From: CBDDKS01 sp965230335
Lineage (GTDB): Bacteria; Pseudomonadota; Gammaproteobacteria; Enterobacterales; Kangiellaceae
NCBI GenBank assembly: GCA_965230335.1
Contig: CBDDKS010000006.1
Span: forward strand, 2,790,001-2,854,000
DNA: 64,000 bases
Direction: 5' to 3'
In this document: positions 1-8,769 of the stretch, one piece after another
Layout of the letters: each line of letters begins with the position of its first letter
Numbering within the stretch: position 1 is the first letter of the stretch
The notes under the pieces: generated by a model
Told to the model about the DNA's origin: nothing
Seen by the model: the letters and a program-made list of their open reading frames with translations, nothing else
Databases searched by the model: none
Program-made: the position numbers and the translations under genes

Positions 1-631
1 CCCAGCTAATGAGTGTGATATCAGACCCTTCTCTGTCAACGAAGCAACAGCCAAGAGGGTAGTCCTCACCATTGTCATCAATAGCATGTTTTACTATTCG
101 ATATACGCGTTTAGGTTCAAGGAATATCACCGGATCAGGATCCCGGATTGCTGCAAGCATCAAACCATAGGCTCTGGATGGATTCGAAGGAATCACGACT
201 TTTAAGCCCGGAATATGAGCGAATAAAGCTTCGGTACTTTCTGAATGATGTTCTGGTGCATGAATGCCACCGCCATAGGGTGCACGGAGTACCAAAGGCA
301 GATGTAAACGGCCACGGGTTCTGTGTCTTAATCGTGCCATATGGGCAATGATGTGTTCTACAGCAGGAAAGATAAATCCCATAAATTGTATTTCAGCAAT
401 AGGCTTGATACCTTGTGCTGCCATACCGATAGAAAGTCCTGCAATCATGGATTCTGCCAGAGGTGTATCTATGACTCGTTCTTTACCAAAGGTTTGTTGT
501 AAGCCATCAGTTGCTCGGAAAACACCGCCATTGACACCAACATCTTCACCCATCACCATAACGTCTGGGTCCTGTGCCATTTCGTAAGACATGGCAAGGT
601 TAACCGATTCAATCAAAGTAAGTTCTGACAT
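1..631 (-). CDS. pdhB: 2-oxoacid (pyruvate) dehydrogenase E1 beta subunit, partial
   Basis: The gene starts at an ATG (631-629) one base after the stop of the alpha subunit and stays open to the window edge, so about 210 N-terminal residues are present and the C-terminus is missing. The protein begins MSELTLIESVNLAMSYEM and carries the thiamine-diphosphate-binding transketolase-like signature GEDVGVNGGVF, then DTPLAESMIAGLSIGMA and RAPYGGGIHAPEHHSES. These are typical of E1 beta subunits of pyruvate and branched-chain 2-oxoacid dehydrogenases. With the alpha subunit it would form an alpha2beta2 E1 that decarboxylates the oxoacid and passes the acyl group to a lipoyl E2, presumably encoded beyond the left edge. 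Pyruvate is the more likely substrate, judged from the alpha subunit; branched-chain acids remain possible. Confidence 0.9.
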   Translation of the reverse strand, partial: MSELTLIESVNLAMSYEMAQDPDVMVMGEDVGVNGGVFRATDGLQQTFGKERVIDTPLAESMIAGLSIGMAAQGIKPIAEIQFMGFIFPAVEHIIAHMARLRHRTRGRLHLPLVLRAPYGGGIHAPEHHSESTEALFAHIPGLKVVIPSNPSRAYGLMLAAIRDPDPVIFLEPKRVYRIVKHAIDDNGEDYPLGCCFVDREGSDITLISW

Positions 632-632
632 A

Positions 633-1697
633 TTATGCTCCCTTTGCTTCGCTACGTTGCTGTTGAGTGCGTTCTGGTAGTTCTGCATACAGCGAATCAA
701 ACATGGCTTCAACCGGTTCTTTGTCTAAATTTAAATAGCCATCAACAGCTGTCTGTACTTCTTCGTTGACGGACTCAATTAATGCGGCTTCTTTTTCTTC
801 ATTCCATATGTTGAGAAATCCCATATATTTTTTTAAACGTAAAATAGGTTCTTTTTTCCAACCATCATCTAACTCACCGTCAGGTCGATAGCGTTTGGCA
901 TCGTCGGCTGTGGTGTGATCGCACAGACGTAAACTGATACACTCTATGAGGGTTGCACCCTCTCCCCGACGTGCTTTTTGTAAAGCCAAGTCTGTAAAAT
1001 GTCTTACGGCAATAATATCATTACCATCTATCTGGATACCTTCGATACCTGCTGCAATCGCCTTTTGAGCATAGGTTTGGCAGGCAGTTTGAATTTCGGA
1101 AGGAACAGAAATGGCCCACTGATTGTTATTAATCATAAACACCACACCTAAATTCCATATACCGGCAACATTCAGCGCTTCATAAAAATCGCCTTCTGAA
1201 GTACCGCCTTCACCAATTTCCGTAACCGCGGCTCTTGCCTGATTTCGAAGTTGGAAAGCCTTGGCAACTCCGGCAGCATGTAAACACTGATTACCAATAG
1301 GGATACAAATAGGAAAATCTTCCCGGGCATTTTGAAAGTCTGACCCCCGTTCATCACCGCCCCAATAAGTCAGTATCTCCTTTAAAGTGACACCATGTTG
1401 CAACATGGCTGCCTGGCTGCGATAGTAAGGCACCAGAACATCTTCGGTTTGCATGACTGAGCCATAACCCACACCGATAGCTTCCTGGCCTAATGCAGCA
1501 GGGTAAGTGCCCATTTTACCGGTTCTTTGTAATGAATAGGCTTTGTTATCCAATTGTCGGACAATATGCATTCTTCTGTACAAATCAATGAGTGTATTGG
1601 CGTCCTTTGCAAATTCAGGTAAATCGTCAGAGGTGGGGCGTCCATTATCATCAATAAACTGATGATAGTGAATCTCAAAGTGAGTCGTTTGTGTCAA
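633..1697 (-). CDS. pdhA: 2-oxoacid (pyruvate) dehydrogenase E1 alpha subunit
   Basis: This is the thiamine-diphosphate-dependent E1 alpha subunit. Its TPP/Mg motif spans GEGGTSEGDFYEALN to the NNNQW segment, and the phosphorylation-loop region reads LCDHTTADDAKRYR. The HTTADD form resembles pyruvate-type E1 alpha more than branched-chain E1 alpha. No ATG lies near the N-terminus. I chose the TTG at 1697 because GGAG lies 8 bases before it; an upstream in-frame TTG at 1733 would add 12 residues but has no visible ribosome site. The product is about 354 aa, normal for the family. The beta gene begins one base after this stop, so the two are co-translated. Neither regulator nor E2/E3 is in view. 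Confidence 0.88.
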   Translation of the reverse strand: MTQTTHFEIHYHQFIDDNGRPTSDDLPEFAKDANTLIDLYRRMHIVRQLDNKAYSLQRTGKMGTYPAALGQEAIGVGYGSVMQTEDVLVPYYRSQAAMLQHGVTLKEILTYWGGDERGSDFQNAREDFPICIPIGNQCLHAAGVAKAFQLRNQARAAVTEIGEGGTSEGDFYEALNVAGIWNLGVVFMINNNQWAISVPSEIQTACQTYAQKAIAAGIEGIQIDGNDIIAVRHFTDLALQKARRGEGATLIECISLRLCDHTTADDAKRYRPDGELDDGWKKEPILRLKKYMGFLNIWNEEKEAALIESVNEEVQTAVDGYLNLDKEPVEAMFDSLYAELPERTQQQRSEAKGA

Positions 1698-2106
1698 AAT
1701 AGTATCTCCACGAGTCAATTGATTATTTAACAAAGTTTGAAATGTACAAAAAATGAAATAACCAAATCATGAATGATGTTAGGCTCTATCGCTCTTTCAT
1801 ATAGAGTGATTTTAAAGCATGACAGGGCATCAATCAGCCTATAATCAGAGGCTTGTCCCATCTTCGGCGCAAGATCATACGGATTACCGTTGCTTTTGTA
1901 TAGTTAAATCTCTCTCCCTTTTTGCTTGAATTGGATAAAAAACAGTAAAGTAGCTTCTTGTAAAAGTCTTTTAATTATTTGATTTTTATAAAAAATATTG
2001 ATGTATGGATTATCAAGTTAACGTTAACGTAATCTATCAGGTTATTCAAAGTGAAAAAAGATAAATTATATAAGAAACAGGCTTGGAAAATGGGAATAAT
2101 ACAGTC
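1698..2106. other. Intergenic region between E1 alpha and rluE
   Basis: This stretch of about 400 bp has no convincing gene. It is AT-rich and should hold the promoter of the E1 operon, which reads leftward. The only clear pattern is a perfect 12-bp palindrome GTTAACGTTAAC at 2017-2028, which could be an operator. No -10/-35 pair stood out enough to annotate. Confidence 0.4.
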
Positions 2107-2670
2107 TCAAATACTCGGGGCATAGATGATTTGGCTGTCACCAGGCTGTAGTTGACCTAGATGCCACTTATCAATTTTGTATCGAATCAGTCGAAGCGTT
2201 GGATAACCAATCGCTGCTGTCATGCGTCTTACTTGACGATTTTTTCCTTCATGAATACTTAGTTCAAGCCATGACGTCGGACTGTTTTTTCTTTCTCGAA
2301 TCGGTGGATGTCTTTGCCATACATCCGGTGGAGACATGCGTTGTACTTTTGCCGGTTGTGTTAAACCGTCTTTAAGATGAACGCCTTGTCTCAGTTGTTT
2401 TAAATCATTGTCTGTAGGCAAACCTTCCACTTGAACCCAATAGGTTTTTTCACAGTGAAATTGTGGATGACATATTTTATGTTGCAGTCGTCCATCGTTG
2501 GTCAGTAGCAATAAACCTTCAGAATCTTTATCAAGTCGACCAGCAGGATAGATATCAGGAATCTGAATAAAATTTTTCAGGGTGGGTTCATCTTCAGAAC
2601 CTGTAAACTGACAGAGGACATTAAACGGTTTATTAAATAACACCAAAAGAGATGATTTATGACGTGGCAT
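2107..2670 (-). CDS. rluE: 23S rRNA pseudouridine synthase, RluE type
   Basis: This 187-aa protein belongs to the RsuA/RluB/E/F pseudouridine synthases. It starts directly with the catalytic domain and lacks an S4 domain, as RluE does. The catalytic motif is AGRLDKDSEGLLLLTNDG with the nucleophile Asp at residue 47; the C-terminal motif is EGKNRQVRRMTAAIGYPTLRLIRYKI. E. coli RluE modifies U2457 of 23S rRNA. The gene is divergent from icd, the same neighbourhood as in E. coli, which supports the RluE assignment over RluB or RluF. Confidence 0.9.
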   Translation of the reverse strand: MPRHKSSLLVLFNKPFNVLCQFTGSEDEPTLKNFIQIPDIYPAGRLDKDSEGLLLLTNDGRLQHKICHPQFHCEKTYWVQVEGLPTDNDLKQLRQGVHLKDGLTQPAKVQRMSPPDVWQRHPPIRERKNSPTSWLELSIHEGKNRQVRRMTAAIGYPTLRLIRYKIDKWHLGQLQPGDSQIIYAPSI

Positions 2671-2881
2671 TGAGATGAACGAGTAAATGAGTGATTAAAA
2701 AATAGAGTTACCACTTTAGAATGAAGAGAAGAGTAAGGCAAGAGCGTTTGTTTGGATTGACGTTATCTGAGAATGACATACACTTACTCTCTAGACTATT
2801 TGAAGATGTCATTATGTGGATTTTTTAAGTATAATAAATCCCAAATTTTTACTGACCAAGTATCCATAGGAGAGAAACATC

Positions 2882-4138
2882 GTGGCCTTTGACAAAATCA
2901 ATATTCCGGCGCAAGGCGAAAAAATCACTGTTAATACTGACAATTCATTAAGCGTACCCAATAATCCGATTGTTCCATTTATCGAAGGTGATGGTATTGG
3001 CGTAGACGTGACACCCGTGATGCGACAAGTGGTGGATGCAGCCGTAGAAAAAGCCTATGGTGGCCAGCGACGTATTGCATGGATGGAGGTCTATGCTGGA
3101 GAAAAAGCAACGCAGGTTTATTCACCTGATACTTGGTTACCCGAAGAAACCTTGGAAGCGGTTCGTGATTATGTTGTTTCTATTAAAGGACCACTGACAA
3201 CACCAGTCGGTGGCGGTATTCGTTCATTAAATGTGGCTTTACGTCAAAAGCTGGATCTTTATGTCTGCTTGCGTCCAGTACGTTATTACTCTGGAACACC
3301 CAGCCCATTACGTGAACCAGAAAAAACCAATATGGTTATTTTCCGTGAAAACTCTGAAGATATTTATGCGGGAGTGGAGTGGGAAGCTGGTACAGCAGAC
3401 AGTAAAAAAGTGGTTCAGTTTTTACAAAATGAAATGGGTGTAGAAAAAATTCGTTTTCCTGAAACATCAGGTATTGGTATCAAGCCTGTTTCACTGGAAG
3501 GTACCGAACGACTGGTTCGCAAAGCCATACAATATACGATTGATAATGATAAAGACTCACTGACTTTGGTCCATAAGGGCAATATTATGAAGTTCACGGA
3601 AGGTGCTTTTAAAGAGTGGGGCTATGAGTTGGCAAAACGTGAATTTGGTGCAGAGGAGATTGATGGGGGACCTTGGTGTCAGTTTGAAAATCCCAATACA
3701 GGAAAGAAAATTATTATTAAGGATGTTATTGCAGATGCTTTTTTACAGCAGATTTTGTTGCGTCCGGCTGAGTATGATGTCATCGCAACCATGAATCTCA
3801 ATGGGGATTATATTTCTGATGCATTAGCCGCTCAGGTGGGTGGCATTGGCATAGCACCAGGTGCGAATTTATCTGATAGTGTTGCCATGTTTGAAGCAAC
3901 ACATGGTACGGCCCCTAAATATGCTGGTCAGGATAAAGTCAATCCGGGTTCATTGATATTGTCGGCTGAAATGATGCTCAGACATATGGGCTGGAAAGAA
4001 GCAGCAGATAATATTGTGCAAGCAATGGAAAAAGCCATTGAAGCCAAAACGGTCACCTATGATTTTGAACGGCTTATGGAAGGTGCGCAATTATTAAGCT
4101 GTTCTGAATTTGGTGAGGCGATGATTCAACTGATGTAA
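2882..4138 (+). CDS. icd: NADP-dependent isocitrate dehydrogenase
   Basis: TCA-cycle enzyme converting isocitrate and NADP+ to 2-oxoglutarate, CO2 and NADPH. At 418 aa it matches the homodimeric E. coli Icd in length and sequence style. The substrate loop GGGIRSLNVALRQ contains Ser115, equivalent to the E. coli Ser113 phosphorylated by AceK, so phospho-control at the glyoxylate branch point is possible; no aceK is visible here. ATHGTAPKYAGQDKVNPGS near the C-terminus is the NADP-binding segment. Translation starts at GTG (2882), about seven bases after AGGAGAG. A TATAAT at 2830-2835 could be the -10 box, but no good -35 is present. It is divergent from rluE. Confidence 0.95.
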   Translation: MAFDKINIPAQGEKITVNTDNSLSVPNNPIVPFIEGDGIGVDVTPVMRQVVDAAVEKAYGGQRRIAWMEVYAGEKATQVYSPDTWLPEETLEAVRDYVVSIKGPLTTPVGGGIRSLNVALRQKLDLYVCLRPVRYYSGTPSPLREPEKTNMVIFRENSEDIYAGVEWEAGTADSKKVVQFLQNEMGVEKIRFPETSGIGIKPVSLEGTERLVRKAIQYTIDNDKDSLTLVHKGNIMKFTEGAFKEWGYELAKREFGAEEIDGGPWCQFENPNTGKKIIIKDVIADAFLQQILLRPAEYDVIATMNLNGDYISDALAAQVGGIGIAPGANLSDSVAMFEATHGTAPKYAGQDKVNPGSLILSAEMMLRHMGWKEAADNIVQAMEKAIEAKTVTYDFERLMEGAQLLSCSEFGEAMIQLM

Positions 4139-4435
4139 CTGAAGTGATGGGATGTTAATTGTTGAAGGAGTATCTATTTTCTTTTGAACGACTCAATGGG
4201 GAGAAGTTTGAGCAAAGCTTCTTCCTGGTTTTTATCATCATTTTGGGAATATTTAGAAGATGTCTCGAGATAAAAAGTATGAGCTCTTCACAAAAAAGCA
4301 AAATAAATCTCTAATTGTTATTGTTATAGATGTGCTTCCTTTGTTACTTTCTTCCTGGGAGTAACTCATCGTAGGTTAGGTTTTAGCTAATGTTTAAATA
4401 TTGAGCAAAACCTAGTTCAATTATTAACTCATTGA
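4139..4435. other. Convergent intergenic region with a hairpin
   Basis: Nearly 300 bp separate the 3' ends of icd and cspD without a convincing gene. TAGGTTTT at 4377-4384 and AAAACCTA at 4407-4414 form an inverted repeat that extends through an adjoining GCT/AGC pair with one bulged base. It may end transcription from either side, but no clear T-run follows, so this is tentative. Confidence 0.3.
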
Positions 4436-4660
4436 TTAGTTTTCTGAGTTAATCTCATATTTCGGTTTAAGGGCGCATGCATGCAAGCCTTTAGGGCCTT
4501 CGGTAATTTCAAAAGCAACTTCTTGGCCTGCTTTTAAGCTACGGTACCCGTCCATATTGATGCTTGAAAAATGAACAAAGACATCGTCTCCTCCAGCTTC
4601 TGGACGGATAAAACCATAGCCTTTTGCGTTATTAAACCATTTGACGGTTCCAGTAGGCAT
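4436..4660 (-). CDS. cspD: Cold-shock-domain protein CspD
   Basis: Single cold-shock OB-fold of 74 aa, exactly the length of E. coli CspD. It begins MPTGTVKWFNNAKGYGFI and shows both nucleic-acid-binding motifs, RNP1 (KGYGFI) and RNP2 (VFVHF). It lies divergently next to clpS-clpA, the same arrangement as in E. coli, where CspD is a stationary-phase inhibitor of DNA replication rather than a cold-induced chaperone. Assignment to CspD rather than another Csp rests on that context and on the extended C-terminal tail KPKYEINSEN. Confidence 0.88.
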   Translation of the reverse strand: MPTGTVKWFNNAKGYGFIRPEAGGDDVFVHFSSINMDGYRSLKAGQEVAFEITEGPKGLHACALKPKYEINSEN

Positions 4661-4919
4661 AATTGAATCCCCATTTGACTACTAGTTAACACAACACATA
4701 GATGACTCATTATGTGGTAAGTTCTTCTTTTAAAAGAAAGATAGCGACATCTCCAACACTAGCTTCTTCATAAAAGTATAGCAAAGTCAAGAAAAAATAA
4801 ATAGTACTTGAAAAGACTATTATTTAGCATCATTAAATATAATAATATCCTCTATAATTATTTGGCTTGTCCGATGAGAAATTCAGGCAAATTTTATTTA
4901 ATAAACTAAGATCATAATT

Positions 4920-5246
4920 ATGAGTCAAGAAAATCAAAGCGATTGGGATATTGACCATGGTTTAACTGTCGAAGAGTCACAACCAGAAGTTAAACCACCA
5001 AGGATGTACAAAGTCGTATTGTTAAATGACGACTACACACCGATGGACTTTGTCGTAGATATACTGATGAAGTTCTTTGGTAAAACACAAGAAGAGGCAA
5101 CAAAGATCATGATGCAAATTCACTTTGAAGGTAAGGGTATCTGTGGTGTATATCGCAGAGAGATTGCTGAAACCAAAGTAGTGCAAGTGAATGATTATTC
5201 GCGAGCGAATGAGCATCCATTATTGTGTACAACAGAAGAAGCCTAA
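4920..5246 (+). CDS. clpS: ATP-dependent Clp protease adaptor ClpS
   Basis: This 108-aa adaptor delivers N-degron substrates to ClpAP. It shows the diagnostic core YKVVLLNDDYTPMDFVVDIL, then the MMQIHFEGKGICGVYRREIAETK region that forms the N-degron pocket and ClpA contact. The acidic N-terminal extension (residues 1-25) is the flexible arm that inhibits ClpA unfolding. It lies 48 bp upstream of clpA on the same strand, as in E. coli. A CTTGAAA at 4807-4813 upstream could be a heat-shock -35 element, but I did not find a convincing partner -10. Confidence 0.95.
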   Translation: MSQENQSDWDIDHGLTVEESQPEVKPPRMYKVVLLNDDYTPMDFVVDILMKFFGKTQEEATKIMMQIHFEGKGICGVYRREIAETKVVQVNDYSRANEHPLLCTTEEA

Positions 5247-5294
5247 ATAAGGCCAGTGTGCAATTGAATTTTAAGCGATGTAAGGTGTATCACT

Positions 5295-7571
5295 ATGTTA
5301 AGTAAAGATCTTGAGTTAACGCTTAACCTGGCATTTAAAGAAGCGCGAGACAAACGTCATGAGTTTATGACGGTAGAACATTTACTATTGGCATTGTTAA
5401 ATAATAATATTGCTTCCAGTGTTTTGAAGGCTTGTGGTGCAGATGTCGATAAACTCAAATCTCAATTAGTAGATTTTGTTGATGAAACAACACCGTTAAT
5501 TCCAGATACACTGGAGGAAGTTGAAACGCAGCCTACTTTAGGATTTCAACGTGTTTTACAAAGAGCGGTTTTTCATGTCCAGTCTTCAGGAAAAAAAGAA
5601 GTCACAGGCGCTAATGTTTTAGTGGCTATTTTTAGTGAACAGGAAAGTCAGGCAGTTTATTTTTTACAACAGCAAAAAATCACCAGATTGGACATTGTCA
5701 ATTATATGTCCCATGGCATATCGAAAGTGGGTGATGATTCACTGGATTTAAATTCGGTAGAGCATGATGATGACTCATCTCAGGATCCTGCGGTTAAGAC
5801 GCCATTAGAAGCTTATGCAACCAATTTAAATGAATTGGCTAAATTAGGAAAAATAGATCCATTGATTGGTCGTTCCAAAGAATTGGAGCGAACCATACAA
5901 ATACTGTGTCGTCGCAGAAAAAACAATCCTCTTTTTGTCGGTGAAGCGGGTGTGGGAAAAACTGCGATTGCAGAAGGACTGGCAAAACGTATCATTGATA
6001 ATGATGTGCCGAATGTGATTTCTGAAGCGGTGGTTTACTCATTGGATTTGGGTGCTTTATTAGCCGGTACCAAATATCGGGGGGATTTTGAAAAGCGTTT
6101 GAAAGCCTTACTTTCCGATTTAAAAAAACAGGAACAGGCTATTTTGTTTGTGGATGAAATTCATACCATTATAGGTGCCGGAGCGGCATCAGGTGGTGTG
6201 ATGGATGCCTCTAATTTAATTAAACCTATGCTGGCTAATGGTGAATTACGTTGTATGGGATCAACCACCTATCAGGAATATCGGGGAATTTTTGAAAAAG
6301 ATCGGGCCTTGGCCAGACGTTTTCAAAAAGTGGATATTTCAGAACCTTCTATTGATGAGACGGTTAAAATCTTACAGGGTTTAAAACCTCAGTATGAAAA
6401 ATATCATTCAGTTCGTTATTCACAGCCATCATTAAGAGCTGCGGTAGAGCTATCAACACGCTATATTACCGATCGTTATTTACCCGACAAAGCCATTGAT
6501 GTCATTGATGAAGCGGGCGCTAATCAGCGTTTGCAACCTGAGTCACGGCGCAAAAAATTAATCGGTATACATGATATTGAACAAATTGTTGCTAAAATGG
6601 CGAAAGTGCCTCCTAAAACCGTATCCCGATCAGATAGAGATGCTTTGCGTAATCTGAATCGTAATTTAAAAATGGTTGTCTTCGGACAGGATGAAGCTAT
6701 TGATACCTTATCCAATGCGATTAAATTATCCCGTTCGGGTCTGGGTGCAGAAGATAAACCGGTGGGATCCTTTTTGTTTGCTGGACCAACAGGTGTTGGT
6801 AAAACAGAAGTCACGCAACAGTTAGCTAAAATTATGGGTATCGATCTCATTCGATTTGATATGTCAGAATATATGGAACGACATACAGTGTCTCGATTGA
6901 TAGGCGCACCTCCGGGCTATGTGGGTTATGATCAAGGTGGGTTGCTCACAGAAGCCGTGACTAAAAAACCACATTGTGTGGTATTGTTTGATGAAATTGA
7001 AAAAGCACATCCCGATGTTTATAACCTATTGCTTCAAGTGATGGACCATGGAACACTCACAGACAATAACGGACGAAAAGCAGATTTTAGAAATGCGATT
7101 ATTGTGATGACAACCAATGCTGGTGCCAGTGAGTTGGTTAAATCCTCCATTGGTTTTCAGCAGAATGATAAACTTAACGATAATATTGAAGCGATTAATA
7201 AAACCTTTACACCAGAGTTTCGCAATCGACTCGATGCTATTGTCTGGTTTAAATCTCTGAGTGAAGAGGTGATAGATTCAATTGTTGATAAATTTATTAT
7301 TGAACTGCAAAGTCAGTTAGATGAAAAACAAGTCTGTATCCAGGTTGAAAAATCGGCACGTATTTGGTTAAGAAATAAGGGCTATGATATCAATATGGGT
7401 GCCCGTCCTATGTCTCGAGTCATTCGGGAACATATGAAAAAAGGGCTGGCTGATGAACTGTTATTTGGTCGTCTATCCAATGGTGGTGGACAGGTAAAAG
7501 TGTCAGCAAAGCCCGATGCAGAAAACTTAACTTTTGAAATTATTGGTAAAGAAGAACTAGTGACAACCTAG
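5295..7571 (+). CDS. clpA: ATP-dependent Clp protease ATPase subunit ClpA
   Basis: AAA+ unfoldase partner of ClpP, 758 aa, the same length as E. coli ClpA. The order is an N-domain repeat (about residues 1-145, the ClpS docking site), then D1 with Walker A GEAGVGKT and Walker B LFVDEIH, then D2 with Walker A GPTGVGKT and Walker B VVLFDEIEKAHPDV. No ClpB-type middle coiled-coil domain is present. Together with clpS it forms an adaptor-unfoldase operon; clpP is not in this window. A strong terminator follows at 7613-7640. Confidence 0.97.
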   Translation: MLSKDLELTLNLAFKEARDKRHEFMTVEHLLLALLNNNIASSVLKACGADVDKLKSQLVDFVDETTPLIPDTLEEVETQPTLGFQRVLQRAVFHVQSSGKKEVTGANVLVAIFSEQESQAVYFLQQQKITRLDIVNYMSHGISKVGDDSLDLNSVEHDDDSSQDPAVKTPLEAYATNLNELAKLGKIDPLIGRSKELERTIQILCRRRKNNPLFVGEAGVGKTAIAEGLAKRIIDNDVPNVISEAVVYSLDLGALLAGTKYRGDFEKRLKALLSDLKKQEQAILFVDEIHTIIGAGAASGGVMDASNLIKPMLANGELRCMGSTTYQEYRGIFEKDRALARRFQKVDISEPSIDETVKILQGLKPQYEKYHSVRYSQPSLRAAVELSTRYITDRYLPDKAIDVIDEAGANQRLQPESRRKKLIGIHDIEQIVAKMAKVPPKTVSRSDRDALRNLNRNLKMVVFGQDEAIDTLSNAIKLSRSGLGAEDKPVGSFLFAGPTGVGKTEVTQQLAKIMGIDLIRFDMSEYMERHTVSRLIGAPPGYVGYDQGGLLTEAVTKKPHCVVLFDEIEKAHPDVYNLLLQVMDHGTLTDNNGRKADFRNAIIVMTTNAGASELVKSSIGFQQNDKLNDNIEAINKTFTPEFRNRLDAIVWFKSLSEEVIDSIVDKFIIELQSQLDEKQVCIQVEKSARIWLRNKGYDINMGARPMSRVIREHMKKGLADELLFGRLSNGGGQVKVSAKPDAENLTFEIIGKEELVTT

Positions 7572-7612
7572 GCGTTGTACTGGATTTTTAGAGTGTTCGC
7601 ACATACCTACTT

Positions 7613-7640
7613 AAAAAGCCTGTTTTAACAGGCTTTTTTT
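7613..7640 (+). terminator. Rho-independent terminator after clpA
   Basis: AAAAAGCCTGTT pairs with AACAGGCTTTTT around a short loop and ends in a run of T, about 40 bp after the clpA stop. It is a textbook intrinsic terminator for clpS-clpA. Confidence 0.9.
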
Positions 7641-7767
7641 ATGCACAGTATTGTGTGATGGCTCTTTAATAATGGCTATAGGCATTTCTTTTGTATCTTA
7701 TCCTGAACTCAGGTTAAAATAGCCTCAGTTGAAAAAATCTATTGATTTATCTTATCTGAGATGTCTT

Positions 7768-8733
7768 ATGTTAAAGCGGTTGTTCATTTTACTGTTATCC
7801 TGTAGCTGTCATTCTGTTTATAGTGAATGGTATTCCCATACATTTGACGTTATGGGTACAGAGGCAAAGGTTGAATTTTGGCATAAGAAAAAATCAACGG
7901 CAGATGAATTGATAAGTCAGGTAGTGAAAGAAATGCAACGGATTGATAAAAAAATGAGTTTCTACAAAGAAGACAGTGAAATTTCCAAAGTGAATAAACG
8001 AGCTCATAAAAAAACGGTTAAAATATCCAAAGAACTATTTTCATTATTACAGGAATCTAAAAAATATTATAATTTAACAGAAGGTGCCTTTGACATTACT
8101 TTTGCCAGTGTGGGTCATCTGTATGATTATCGAAATAAAGTTTCACCAACAAAAGAAGAGATTAAAAAAGCCAAACAAGGAGTTGGTTTCAAGCATATAA
8201 AACTGATAAAGAAAACATCATCGGTACGTTTTAATCATGCTATGACAAAAATCGATTTGGGGGGTATTGCAAAAGGGTATGCTGTCGATCGTTGTCTGCA
8301 CATATTAAAAGAGGCAGGTGTATCGTCAGCATTTGTGAGTGCAGGAGGAGACAGTCGGGTATTGGGAGGCAGACAAGAGCGGCTTTGGAACATTGGTATT
8401 CGTCACCCAAGAAAAGAAGATGCTGTTGTGACAAAAATTCCCATTGAGAATTTGGCTATTTCAACCTCGGGTGATTATGAACGTTTTTATATTGAAGATG
8501 GAAAAAGATTTCACCATATTTTAGATCCAAAAACTTCGCGTTCAGCAAAAAATAGTGTGAGTGTGAGTATTATTGCTAATGAATCTATACGTGCAGATGC
8601 CTTATCAACGGGCGTATTTGTTATGGGGGTTACAAAAGGTATGGCATTGATTAATCAATTAGAAGATGTTTCTGCCATTATTATCGATAGTCAAGGAAAA
8701 CTACATTATAGTCATGATTTATTGGCACAATAA
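7768..8733 (+). CDS. apbE: FAD:protein FMN transferase, ApbE family
   Basis: ApbE attaches FMN covalently to threonine in target flavoproteins such as NqrB/C and RnfD/G, at the periplasmic face. Family motifs are DIGGIAKG-like (here IDLGGIAKGYAVDRC), FVSAGGDSRVLGG, ISTSGDYERF and HHILDPKTSRSA, covering the FAD and Mg sites. The chosen ATG (7768) gives a signal sequence MLKRLFILLLSCSCHS with a possible lipobox (LLSC), fitting a membrane-anchored ApbE of about 321 aa. A TTG at 7729 would place 13 extra residues ahead of the signal and is less likely. No NQR or RNF genes are nearby, so its substrate is unknown. Its stop codon lies inside a shared hairpin with the convergent gene. Confidence 0.9.
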   Translation: MLKRLFILLLSCSCHSVYSEWYSHTFDVMGTEAKVEFWHKKKSTADELISQVVKEMQRIDKKMSFYKEDSEISKVNKRAHKKTVKISKELFSLLQESKKYYNLTEGAFDITFASVGHLYDYRNKVSPTKEEIKKAKQGVGFKHIKLIKKTSSVRFNHAMTKIDLGGIAKGYAVDRCLHILKEAGVSSAFVSAGGDSRVLGGRQERLWNIGIRHPRKEDAVVTKIPIENLAISTSGDYERFYIEDGKRFHHILDPKTSRSAKNSVSVSIIANESIRADALSTGVFVMGVTKGMALINQLEDVSAIIIDSQGKLHYSHDLLAQ

Positions 8734-8769
8734 AGTGGTTATTTATCTTCCGAATAAATAACCACTTTA
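8731..8769. terminator. Bidirectional hairpin between apbE and the DUF3299 gene
   Basis: A perfect 16-bp inverted repeat (arms 8731-8746 and 8754-8769, 7-base loop) overlaps both converging stop codons. The arms are AT-rich and contain the last codons of the minus-strand gene. It probably terminates both transcripts, although neither side has a classic T-run after the stem. Confidence 0.55.

Noticed and set aside
148..587. Two plus-strand reading frames (148-351 and 348-587)
   Set aside because: They lie opposite the pdhB coding strand, have no family signature and no ribosome site.
4807..4858. Heat-shock or sigma70 promoter for clpS
   Set aside because: CTTGAAA and TATAAT are present but no correctly spaced partner for either was found.
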